A stretch of DNA of 64,000 bases from Girardinichthys multiradiatus (lineage: Eukaryota; Chordata; Actinopteri; Cyprinodontiformes; Goodeidae). Under the pieces are notes generated by a model. That model ran no database searches. It had not been told where the DNA came from and worked only from the letters and a program-made list of their open reading frames with translations. The position numbers were made by a program, and so were the translations under genes. Below are positions 1 to 9,311 of the stretch, one piece after another. Within the stretch, counting starts at the first letter, position 1, and each line of letters starts with the position of its first letter. The DNA is taken from contig NC_061818.1 of NCBI RefSeq assembly GCF_021462225.1, positions 16,885,462-16,949,461 of the forward strand. Direction: 5' to 3'.

Positions 1-93
1 AAAGAATGTCATCAACATACTGGATGAGTGTAGTATGCGGTGGAAGTGGGCAGTCCTGTAAGGAGTCTTTAAGAACTTGGTTAAAGATTCCAC
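1..93 (-). pseudogene. Retroviral pol (reverse transcriptase) fragment, antisense
   Basis: Read on the minus strand, this stretch gives an open retroviral reverse-transcriptase segment ending at the window edge, with the polymerase active-site box LIQYVDDIL. YVDD-type boxes are characteristic of retroviral RT. The frame is lost upstream (higher coordinates) after about 30 codons, so this is a piece of a decayed endogenous retrovirus running leftward out of the window. It pairs with the minus-strand primer binding site near 1252-1272. The rest of pol, if present, lies left of the window. Confidence 0.72.
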
Positions 94-437
94 ACTCTAA
101 CTCTTACTAATCTTACAGACTTATTCAGCCAGCTCATAGCTTCACGAGACTTTTGACTATGTGTTTTAAGGTTTACCACATCTGTAATCTGGTTTTATTG
201 AGACAGAACTCAAATAAAACACAGCATTCAAACCTTTATGTTTTTGCCCGGTCTTAGCTTTCGGACTCCAGAATACAATGAACAGCCTTCCTAGGGACTC
301 TAACCCTTCCTAGGAACTCTAACCCTATTTTAAGGACTCTAACCTTAAGAAACTGTTTACACTTCGGAGGTCCCCACCCTCCGGGACTTCAACACAGCAA
401 AATCATGAATTCTCGTCAGAAAACATGTGAAGTTGCC
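94..437. other. Spacer with degenerate copies of the adjacent tandem repeat
   Basis: No gene is seen. Imperfect copies of the motif GGACTCTAACCCT occur at about 292-350 and look like decayed or ancestral units of the tandem array that follows. The stretch lies between the RT fragment and the primer binding site of the minus-strand ERV remnant, where a leader and gag would be expected, but no gag-like frame is visible. Confidence 0.4.
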
Positions 438-993
438 AAACTCAGGAAACACACACGGGCCTCAAACCCTATTCAGGGGGACCCTAACCCCAAACTCAGG
501 AAACACACACGGGCCTCAAACCCTATTCAGGGGGACCCTAACCCCAAACTCAGGAAACACACGGGCCTCAAACCCTATTCAGGGGGACTCTAACCCCAAA
601 CTCAGGAAACACACGGGCCTCAAACCCTATTCAGGGGGACTCTAACCCCAAAATCAGGAAACACACGGGCCTCAAACCCTATTCAGGGGGACTCTAACCC
701 CAAACTCAGGAAACACACGGGCCGAAAAACCCTATTCAGGGGGACCCTAACCCCAAACTCAGGAAACACACGGGCCTCAAATCCTATTCAGGGGGACTCT
801 AACCCCAAACTCAGGAAACACACGGGCCTCAAACCCTATTCAGGGGGACTCTAACCCCAAAATCAGGAAACACACGGGCCTCAAACCCTATTCAGGGGGA
901 CTTTAACCCCAAACTCAGGAAACACACGGGCCTCAAATCCTATTCAGGGGGACTCTAACCCCAAATTCCACACGGGCCTCTAACCCTTTAGTT
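438..993. repeat. Tandem array, about 10 copies of a 52-54 bp unit
   Basis: Ten successive units each contain a GGAAACACACGGGCCTC block followed by an ATTCAGGGGGA block and CTAACCCC. The first two units are 54 bp (an extra AC) and most later ones 52 bp, and a partial eleventh unit ends near 990. Units differ by a few substitutions (GACCC versus GACTC). Short frames reading through the array are by-products of the repeat. The units are contiguous with no unique spacers, so this is a minisatellite and not a CRISPR array. Confidence 0.93.
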
Positions 994-1251
994 CAAAAAA
1001 CACTTCTCATTTTGCTTTTTGTGACCTCTTTTACAGTACCTTAATGCATTACTTTACACGTGTCAAATTTAGCAGAACATTTCATTTACTCAGACATCTG
1101 ACAGCAAGAATTTAGGCCTATCGACAATGCCAAAAGTGCAGAGTTCGTTTAAACAGGTTCTGCCTTACCTTCTGTTGAAAGTGCGGGGGTACCCGGTGTC
1201 AGAGTCTTTTGGTGAAGTTCTGATTTAGCTGAAAGTCCTCGCTTTTCCCAA

Positions 1252-1272
1252 ATCACGTCGGGATGGTCACCA
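1252..1272 (-). promoter_or_regulatory. Retroviral primer binding site, tRNA-Trp-like, minus strand
   Basis: On the minus strand this reads TGGTGACC, then three extra bases (ATC), then CCGACGTGAT. Without those three bases it equals the 18-nt site complementary to tRNA-Trp used by avian alpharetroviruses. On the minus strand it directly follows a sequence ending CCATCA plus TCT, which fits an LTR end plus a short spacer. It fits the minus-strand RT fragment at 1-93. The three-base insertion would weaken primer binding. Confidence 0.55.
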
Positions 1273-1379
1273 AGATGATGGAGTTGTTCCCTAAACTACT
1301 GCGTGCTCGTTTGTTTGGTAAAGCTAAGACATCCTATATTGTTACTAATAAAAACAATGTAATAAAAGAACATGGAGAC
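1273..1379 (-). mobile_element. Fragment of an ERV long terminal repeat (U5/R side), minus strand
   Basis: The sequence lies immediately upstream (minus sense) of the primer binding site, where a 5' LTR should end. It terminates in CA and carries AT-rich sequence with TTTTATTA/TTTTTATTA stretches. It is cut at 1380 by the hAT-like element, so the U3 part is missing. The assignment rests on position rather than on a matching second LTR in the window. Confidence 0.4.
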
Positions 1380-2065
1380 TAGAGGGTGACACGGAAGTGG
1401 ATTTTCTCTCCTGTCCCATCCCGCTCCCACAGAAAAATGTCTTGTCCCATCCCAATCCCAGGCCAGCATAACAAAAAAAATCCTGTCCCGTCCCACCCCT
1501 GGTAAATTGACTCCCACTCCCGTCCCGCTCCCATTCAGAACGACTCCCACTCCTGTGCCACTCCCATTTTTGTTTAATTCATTTAGTCTTTTGGCAATTT
1601 CTTTGTTTGAAGGACCAATTAGGTGCCTGTTTTTAGCTGTAGTAAAGGCCAGTTAAAGTAAAAAGAATAATAATGAAGAAATAATAAAATATCAAACAAG
1701 GAAACAGACCATGCCTATCTTAGTTGAATAAACAAAATGTACATAGTTGTATTTTACTCCTTTATTAAGTGATTGTTTCCTTTGAACGATGACATCACTT
1801 TTATGTTTCAAATTGTTGAAACAAAAGAAAAATGCACCTAGCAAGAGAACTGTACTTGTTGAACAAAAGTGCAAAAAGGCATTACCTTCACAATTTAGAA
1901 ACTGTACCTCAATGGTTCACAGCCCTGGTCCTCAGGGACCCCTTCCCTGCAAGTTTTAGATGTGTATCTGCTCCAGAACACCTGATTTAAATTCTGACAT
2001 GACCTCCTATACAGGCATCAAGAATGGAGGGTCAAACTGGACACAATTAATACAATAAAATCATC

Positions 2066-2380
2066 ATTAAATAAATAAATGTTGTGAATGTCCCATAAGT
2101 GAAGTAAATGTAACATGAAAGAAATGTAACATTAAATATGCCATTAAATTAAAGGTACCATTTATTTATTTAATACATCATTAGAAACAATAAATGTACC
2201 ATTATATCATGAAATGGGCTATAATGCAATTAAATATGCCACTGAATAATTAAGTATAATTTTAAAGACGACATGACATAATTAGTGGTACACTTAATAT
2301 TTAATGATGTATTAAATAAATTGTACATTTAATGGTACATTCAATTTATTTCTATTTCACAACATATTTATTTAATATCT
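2066..2380. mobile_element. AT-rich inverted-repeat MITE nested in the hAT-like element
   Basis: The ends are inverted copies of ATTAAATAAATAAATGTTGTGAA (allowing mismatches), at about 2066-2090 and 2355-2380. Internally there are further inverted blocks around GGTACCATTTATTTATTTAATAC and its partner near 2315-2345, so the whole could fold into a long hairpin. The same segment is present in copy 2 at about 32150-32465, so the insertion predates amplification of the composite. Confidence 0.6.
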
Positions 2381-2399
2381 TCCCTTGATGAAGCCTTTC

Positions 2400-2937
2400 T
2401 ACGGAGTCCGCGAGGGGACATGGGGAAATTGTTTTCTCTTTCTCCTACTTTGTGGGATAGTTTCCAAACCAGATAACTGCAAAATTGAAACAAACACTAC
2501 ACCCGTTTTGAGATTTATTGAGTTTTATTTTGAAATCAGCATTAAATAAAATTATCTTCAAATCAGACTAAAAGACAGTTTTTATCCACAAGCTGTCAAA
2601 CAAACTACTGAACTCTGGACCATAAAACTGCACGAAACCACATCTGTGACACTTTATTTCCTTATTACTGCTGCATGATGTGTACTTTTTTTTGTACGCC
2701 ATTAGTGTTTTTGTTTTTATCGTGATTTGAACGGTTCTTCTTATCCTAAGCATTTTATCGCATTGTTTACTGCGTGTTAACTTGCATATGACAAATAAAC
2801 CATATCAATCACATATCAGTGTTTGTTTTATGAGCAGTTTGTCATCTGTGCTGCTGTTCCAAAATGCCGAACGCAAAAGTATTGCGTGGAGACGCAAAAG
2901 AAATAAATTTCCACATGTCCCCTCACGGGCTTCCGTA
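2400..2937. mobile_element. Second nested terminal-inverted-repeat element
   Basis: The left end reads TACGGAGTCCGCGAGGGGAC and the right end is its imperfect inverse. The inverted match continues through ATGTGGAAATT for roughly 40 bp. It encodes nothing recognisable. The corresponding segment in copy 2 (about 32484-33037) has a damaged left end. The superfamily is not assigned because no target duplication is clear. Confidence 0.6.
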
Positions 2938-3654
2938 CATTACCTCTTTTACCTCTTAAATCTTTAGTGCACATGCAGCCATTTTGTTGGTCAGATGAGA
3001 CTTGACACATGTTGGTACTTTTGGTTTGATGAATGAAGAGATGCAGGACTGATTTAATCCAGAATCTGTTTTACAAGTGTCCCTTAATCACTGGTGAACT
3101 TGATTACAACTAAACCCGTTTTACAAGCAGCAGACTGCGTGTTAAAACCACTACATTCAACTCTCCTGAAGTTCGGTCATATTTGCGACTTTCTTGTCAG
3201 CTCTATAAGTTTAATAGATAAGTCCTTATTTCTGACTTTACGTTACAAATCCAATTTTACCACATCCAGTTCTCCACCTGCGTTTGTTCCCTCCATTCTG
3301 AACGCAGGTGGAAAACATCGATCAGAAGCACTGTTGGCTTGTGGGTCGTGTAGTTCGTTTGACTCAGATTATAGTATAGGCTTCTTGGAAAAAAACTACA
3401 CAATGGCGGCGTCGATCCAAGTTTTTTTTTCTTAAAGTTTATAACAAAGTCTCAGTTTACATTTCCAAGGACAATTGATCCTAGTTTATTCTCCCTCCTA
3501 TTGCTTAGCTCCCGCTCCCGTCTGCTCCCGTTCATTTTTTATCCTGTACCGTCCCAATCACGTGATCTTTACTGATGCTGTCTCCCGTCCCGCGGGTTTC
3601 CCGTGGGAATCCCGTGACCCGTGGGACTCCCAAAAAAATGTCAGCCTCTAGTGC

Positions 3655-3727
3655 CTATCTCCAGCAGTCTATGGGCGAGAGGCGGGGTACACCCTGGACA
3701 GGTCGCCAGTCCATCACAGGGCAATAA
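3655..3727. repeat. Short dispersed fish repeat fragment
   Basis: The segment around GGGCGAGAGGCGGGGTACAC followed by CTGGACAGGTCGCCAGTCCA is a very common dispersed motif in teleost genomes. It is only about 70 bp here and abuts the start of a degraded Tc1-like element. I cannot assign its parent element. Confidence 0.5.
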
Positions 3728-4002
3728 TTTAATCTCAGTATAAATAAATTGCTCTGCAAAAGACTCAGAGGTTGGTTAAGGAACATTAAAGAACAAACAC
3801 CATCATGAAAACCAAGGAACACAGCAGATGGATCAGGTACAAAGTTGTGGAGATGTTTAAAGCAGGATTAGGATATGACATAATATCCAGAGATAACAGA
3901 GCTCTGTTCAATCCATCACTGAACGTGGGTGAGAGAAGCAACAATCGGCAAAGCAATTAAAATGACCACAGTAGCTCTGGAGAAGTAAATCATCCTAAAC
4001 AC
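3728..4002 (+). mobile_element. Degenerate Tc1-like transposon, 5' part (split by ERV)
   Basis: The sequence contains the usual Tc1-family leader and start region (CATCATGAAAACCAAGGAAC and following, then AAAGTTGTGGAGATGTTTAA), heavily decayed. It stops at 4002 exactly where the ERV begins. The 3' half resumes at 12986 with the GTGAAACCTGGAGGTAGAAG and GGGGATTCTTT region of the same kind of transposase. Confidence 0.75.
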
Positions 4003-4099
4003 TGTTAGGAATAACCTTTATTTCACCAAAAGTAGTAGTTGCATTAAATGATAGAGTTGATTTCATTGATGGAATTAAAAGCAATAAAATGCCAGGCAA

Positions 4100-4167
4100 A
4101 TTGTACATACCGATTTATGTCAAGTCAAATTTATTTATATAGCGCTTTCCAGCAGCAAGGCACTCAG
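4100..4167. repeat. Short LINE/SINE-tail-like fragment
   Basis: The motif AAGTCAAATTTATTTATATA followed by GCGCTTTCCAGCAGCAAGGC is a widespread dispersed fragment in teleosts. It is about 65 bp here and joins a pyrimidine-rich repeat at about 4168. The parent element is not determined. Confidence 0.4.
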
Positions 4168-4745
4168 GGCATAAGGTTGTCATGGAGTGACATTTTGGAC
4201 TTGTTGGTTTATTTTGTAATTTTGATTCTCCTTATGGCTCTTTGTTTATTTCTTAAGTTATTGTTTCTATGTTCCCCTCTAGTTACTCTGTTTACTTTAG
4301 TTCATAGTTATTCTAGTTCTTTATTTCCTTCTCTGATTTATTCTCTTGCTTAGTTTGTGTTTTCTGTTTCAGTCCTTTCACCCATCCTCAGCCTTTGTAT
4401 TTGTTTCACCTGTTCCTTGTCACACCTGTTCCCTGTTTCTTTGATTACCTGCCTTTTGTTCCCCTCTCTGTGCTCTGTTGTTCTGTTTGTTTAGTTCCTC
4501 GCTGGTTCCTTGTTTCTATGTCGTGGATACCTATGCTTCGTTTGGACTATGCTATGCCTTGCTATGAGTACCTGCAGGTTTGTGCAAGTTTTGATCTAGT
4601 CCTTGTTTCATCCCTGCAGTGTGTTTTGTTACCTTTTGGACTTTTTTGAATAAACAAGGAAGTAACTATGATGCGGCTACCGAGCTCTTGTCTGCGCTTT
4701 GGTCCGACCCACAGTCCTTCCCCGACAAAGGAAGGGCATTGCAGT
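4168..4745 (+). repeat. T-rich dispersed repeat with AATAAA near its 3' end
   Basis: This roughly 570-bp stretch is rich in T on the plus strand, with TTTTGGACTT, CACCTGTTCC and CTTGTTTC blocks. It ends with GAATAAACAAGG and CTGCGCTTTGGTCCGACCCA. A related stretch occurs at about 20461-20850 with the same succession of T-rich blocks. The open frames in it (for example 4048-4353 and 4395-4649) are low-complexity and not believed to be genes. Confidence 0.5.
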
Positions 4746-6540
4746 GATGCAAAATAAAATAATAGGGGTACGAATAGAAGGATGGATCAGAAAATGAAAG
4801 GAACGTTGGACTGAAAACTTAACTAATAATGTTTAGATGTCACAGTTATTATTTATGCATGAATAGGTTTATTGTGATAGGCAGAAGTACAAATTAATTT
4901 TCAACTTTCACTACTTGATGCTGTAAAATGGTGTCAAGAGGTCAAGTATCAATAGTTTTTGTGTCAGACCACCAGGTGCTACAAAGGTAGGCTATACTTT
5001 CCTTTTTCTGAACGAAATGATTCTCTTTATTACTAATCTATTTGCTTTTTATCTTCTTTTACTCCTTAACAAGCTGGTACACAGCAATACTGCAATTTCA
5101 TTTAATTTTTTCTTCTTTGTGTATAATAATAATGGAAATAACAATGTAAAAATATGATTATGTGTTGTGAAATTAAGATGACAAAAGAAAGAAAAATTGT
5201 GATTTTACCACCCAAGTTTGTGATTTCTTGTTTGTGTTAATTTGTTGTACTGGGATGACTGTATGATCAAATTGTTTTCAGGCATTGCCGGTCACAATAC
5301 TCATGATTTCTGTGGAAAGGCTGATGAAGAGTCGTCCCACTATATTGCCTGATGATGTGAGTGATAAAAGGTGGCTGGGACCAGCCTGACAAATGGGTCC
5401 ATTGACACATTATTACTTAGAACATTACTTAGAACAACTCTGGGGTTCAGGAACAACAGGAATCCAAAGATTGTGTTTGAGGGTTGAAAACGTGTTTTTG
5501 AGAAGAGTGTGACAGGAATGAATGAAGACCCAAGGTATGAATGATGAATGATGCGGGCCACATGAGTGAAAGGTTCATGGATCAAATGGTATGTTTTAGT
5601 TTCTTTGAGCTCATTATTTGTTTTGGGTTTTGATTCCTAGTTGTGTTCAGACAACTAATGAACGTTTTAGAGTGAACCAAGTTTTGTTTTTCATTAGTTT
5701 TTCTCTAATGTCGGTATTCCTTATATGTGTTCCAATAGTTGGAACAATTTTCTGGGTTTTCGCTTCAGAGGGTGAAAACTTAAATTTCTTATGAATTTTC
5801 TTGAGGTGAAATTGGATCTAAATTCTTTTTGGGATGGGAACAGAACCAAATAGAATCTGTCATTCTGCCATAGGGTTCTGGTTGAATAATTTGATGGTAA
5901 AAGATTTGGCAGCAAATCTCCCTTGAGAGGGGAGGCTGAAGCCGGCATGTGTTGTGTGTTTTTAGTGTTTGTCTAAATTTCTGTTTCAATGTTTGTCTCA
6001 AATGTTTGTCTGACTAACCTTTAGACTTCAGAGAAAACAAAAACAAATAATAATAATCATCATAGGATGGCAAAATAGAAATGAATTTATTGGGGGAAAA
6101 TGACTGGTTGTATTGATCCAATGTTTAACAGGAATGAATAACTAAATAATGGTATGATTAAGGTTGTACAGAATATGCAAATACTTGTATCTACTATTGG
6201 GGGTAGAGGTTATGGGGAAGGACCCTAAAGGTCCAATTTAGGTAGATATAATCAAATTATCAACATGCTTGAAAAGTAGGTTGTCCCAAACACTGGACAC
6301 CTTCATGGTAAATGATGCGAATACTTTGTTCTGGGGAAGATTAAAAAAATTATTTTGGAAAATAATATCTATACATAAGATTTTTATGAAAACAGGTATT
6401 GAAGCATTTCCTGTTCCCAACAAGCCCTAAAGGAAACTGTAAATGATTTTATGGTGCTGACAACAGAGTAAAAGGATGTAGAGATGTGGTTGACACGTTC
6501 ACCTGGTCGGCTGAGAGAGATAATCACACAATCAAAAAAC
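4746..6540. other. ERV interior with no recognisable gene
   Basis: AT-rich sequence with stop codons in all frames beyond about 80 codons. By position it should correspond to gag and the front of pol of the ERV, but I recognise no protease, RT or RNase H motif. Purine-rich stretches at 5730-5950 might be decayed coding sequence. Confidence 0.35.
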
Positions 6541-6790
6541 GATTGGCTAAAGTAATACAAAGATGAAGTGGCTGGATGCGCTGCCCTTGGTGATGTTTTA
6601 CATCAGATCATCACCCACTGAGTTCATGGGTTTAACTCCCTATCAGCTGCTGACAGGAAGAACCATACCCTGACCTTTCACCTCCTCTCTTCAGTCGGGT
6701 TGTGCACCCAGTCTGGATCACAGAGAGAGCAACTGACATGTTCAACGATTCTAATCTGCTGTGAAGTTTTTGTCACATAACACACAGGAG
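6541..6790 (+). pseudogene. Retroviral integrase C-terminal remnant (pol)
   Basis: The plus-strand reading contains KWLDALPLV followed shortly by IRSSP and GLTPYQLLTGR. This is the hallmark stretch near the end of the integrase catalytic core and start of the C-terminal part in gamma/epsilon-type retroviruses and their fish ERVs. The frame is interrupted by stops soon after (about 6675 onward). It lies upstream of the Env remnant, as expected for pol-env order. Confidence 0.7.
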
Positions 6791-7770
6791 GCTCTAACCA
6801 AAGAACCAACAGGAGAAACAAATGGAACTCTGGATGAGGGCAAAACTAAGGTCAGTAGATCATATTGCAGGAAGGGAGAGACGTCCTTCGAAGGAAACCT
6901 CAGAAATCAGAAAGCACTTGAGGAAGAACATATGAATAGGTTCGATTGGATATATTTTGACTTAACATTTCATTTCCAGCTAACACATGAAAAATTGTGA
7001 AACTAAATTAATTTATTCCAGTAACCATAATGTCAAACCATAAGATTAACTCATCTTTTTGCTTTCAACTAACAAAATGCAATTATGTGGAACCTGTTTC
7101 ATAAATGTTTGAGTGGGCTGGGTTACTTCAACAGAGGGAACGTGATAAAGAAATAATCAATAAAAATTCTATTTGTTGGGTTAAAGCTTGAAGGAGTATG
7201 TCCTGGTAAATTTGAAATAAGGTCACAAAATCAAAAATCACAGAGAGGAGAAGGATTTCTAAGGTAAAACTGTGTGAATAATGAAAAAAACACATTGTTT
7301 TTACTTTTGTGAATGTGGGAAATTGTGGAATAAATTGCATGAAGGGTTAAAGGAGCGTTCAACTATTTAATCAATTTAAATTACTTGATGAGTAGAAATT
7401 ATAACTTCCTATGTGTTTCTGAGTTAGTTATTTATGGATGATGTTTGTAAGTTGCATTGTAAGTTAACTTGAACCTGGCCTTGAACTTTTACTTGCTCCT
7501 GAACAGAACTGATTTATGGGGAATAATTGCTTTGGGGGTGACTACCTATTGACTGGACAGGAAAGCTGTGGCCTGGTTTCCCTCTCCATCCAGGATGCCC
7601 TGACACCGATTGGCCTACTTCGTCAGGGGGAACCTTTCAGAAAATGTGTTTTTAAATTTGATATGTCTGCTAGAATGCAAACTGCTTCCTGTTAGAACCG
7701 ATTCTAATCTTTTAAATGACTTCAAGGCAAAACAGGAGAGACAGCTGAAGGCTGTGTAAACAGGATGTTG
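6791..7770. other. Pol-env junction and env surface region, no intact frame
   Basis: Position suggests the end of pol and the surface part of env, but all frames are broken and no motif can be named with confidence. A short frame at 6761-7000 partly overlaps the integrase remnant and has no recognised domain. Confidence 0.3.
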
Positions 7771-8283
7771 AAATTATTTATTGTCAAATTAGAACAGCTT
7801 TGGATATGATCCTTACAAAAGAAAAATGGTTGATTGATGTTTGTGGAGAGGCTTGTTGTTCTTTTATTCCCACAAATTACAGCACCTGATGGATCTCTAA
7901 CGAAGGCCCTAAATGACTTGCAATCACTGTCCATTGAATTAAAATCACACTCAGGAATCGATGAACAATTCACAAAAATGTTTGAGACGTGGTTTGGAAA
8001 ATGGGGAAACCTACTGGTGAGTATATTCACTTCATTGACTGTTGTTGTGGTGATCAAAGTTTATGTATGCTGTTGTGCAACATGTATTCCAGCTCTCATC
8101 CTCAGGTGTATTGATTGTGCGATTGGTTCCAGTGATACCAGAGGTTTGAGATTATCAGAATATCAAATTGATGTGGTGCCAGAGCACACACTGATGTTGT
8201 CCACTGAATATTTAAGCACAAGTGATGATGTGGATCTCATGGAACCAAACCAAAGAGATGGAGAAATTATGATACTGTGCTAA
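7771..8283 (+). pseudogene. Retroviral Env transmembrane-subunit remnant
   Basis: A Cys-rich segment resembling the retroviral TM disulfide motif (CGEACC followed by FIP) is read in one frame at about 7835-7870. The downstream part (from GSLTKAL at about 7890 to the stop at 8281-8283) is read in another, so a frameshift near 7870-7885 separates them. The first 15 or so codons of the 7834-8283 frame are therefore probably not Env. The remaining part has an amphipathic heptad-like stretch, a Trp-rich membrane-proximal segment (ETWFGKWG), a hydrophobic membrane span with a CCC cluster (about 8010-8100) and a cytoplasmic tail. It resembles fish ERV Env and is broken. Confidence 0.75.
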
Positions 8284-8674
8284 GAGGAGGAGGACCAGAC
8301 GACTGCAATAGATAATTGAACAGGGTTTACGATTCAGGGCCTACAATATACTGATACACATTGTGCTGCTCATTTCTGCTGTGCTTCTAGCTTTTTATTA
8401 TTTTTGTTGTTTTAAATTTTTCAACAGGGCATTATCATCTATTTGCGATGTTTTAATCATTTAAATTTCAGACACACATCAGCATAGGTCTGTTCTATGC
8501 GAAACAGAGGGGGTGCAGACACTGAGGGCTGCAGGCAGTTACCAGAGAGATGGCGCTCCGTTTGGGGGGCCGGAGTTATGCGACGGACGGAAGGAACTGC
8601 CTCCCATATTCTAGCTTAGGTCCATTTGCACTGGACACATTGATTGATGTGAGGTGGGTTCTTCCCACCTCAAC

Positions 8675-8841
8675 AGGGGGATTGTTATGGATGTATGATT
8701 CTGTGTGCTTTTCTAATTATCTCTTTGCTGCCTTAATTAAATATATCTGCCCTTGTTGCTTATCTGCCACACCGCTCACTGCTACAGGTTATACAACATC
8801 CTTAGGGGCATGACTACAACCATGGGTTTCATGGACTCAGG
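8675..8841 (+). mobile_element. Second polypurine tract and truncated LTR start
   Basis: CAGGGGGAT is followed by TGTTATGGATG at 8683, paralleling CAGGGGGGT then TGTTAGGAATA at 12360-12370. Upstream, both places share GAGAGATGGCG (about 8545 and 12155) and a CACCTCA before the purine tract. This looks like the 3' end of a second, related provirus, or a duplicated 3' end. The LTR is cut at about 8841 by the fold-back element. Confidence 0.45.
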
Positions 8842-9311
8842 GCTTCAAGAAATTACAAACACACAGTTCAAGTTTACAGTTGTGGTTTATTCTTTATGAA
8901 TACAATAAACTATAACAGTTTGTGAATACGATTTATTTTATTTGAGAATACGAATTTACATCATGGTGTCATGTGATCTCAGGCTCAGAATATAGTGGGT
9001 GGAGTTATACAATGATGTACAGTAGGTGGCGGTATGCACGTCTAAATTTGTTGCGCACTGCCAGCAGAAGAAGAGAAGAAGAAGCAGCAGGACTAGCGCC
9101 AAGATGACGGACCAAGAAACTACGGTACAAAGCCAGGTAATGTTAAAAAGTTTATATATGTCTTAATGTCGTTAATATATGCCCTTGGTCCGTTCTTTTG
9201 GTGCTAGTGCTGCTGCTTCTTTCTTCTTCTCTTCTTCTGCTGGCGGTTCGCAACAAATTCAGAGGTGCATACTGCCACCTACTGTACATCATTGTATAAC
9301 TCCACCCACTA

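Larger units (their letters stand above)
1380..3650. mobile_element. hAT-like non-autonomous composite element, copy 1
   Basis: This 2.27-kb element is repeated with high identity at 31478-33738. Ends are TAGAGGGTGACA on the left and, inverted, TAGAGGCTGACA on the right, with C-rich subterminal sequence. Copy 2 has an 8-bp target duplication, which together with the TAGAGG end supports the hAT superfamily. No transposase is encoded. Inside are a short dispersed repeat (about 1912-2035), an AT-rich inverted-repeat element (about 2066-2380) and a second TIR element (2400-2937). A 113-codon frame at 3094-3435 is shared by both copies but matches nothing I recognise. The flanks of this copy show no 8-bp duplication. 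Confidence 0.8.

Noticed and set aside
405..645. Two overlapping repetitive-peptide frames (62 and 72 codons)
   Set aside because: Both are direct translations of the tandem repeat in different frames, with no start context or domain.
438..993. CRISPR-like regular repeats
   Set aside because: Units are contiguous without unique spacers, and the host is a vertebrate; it is a minisatellite.
7722..8057. 111-codon minus-strand frame
   Set aside because: Antisense shadow of the Env remnant, which has clear retroviral TM features on the plus strand.
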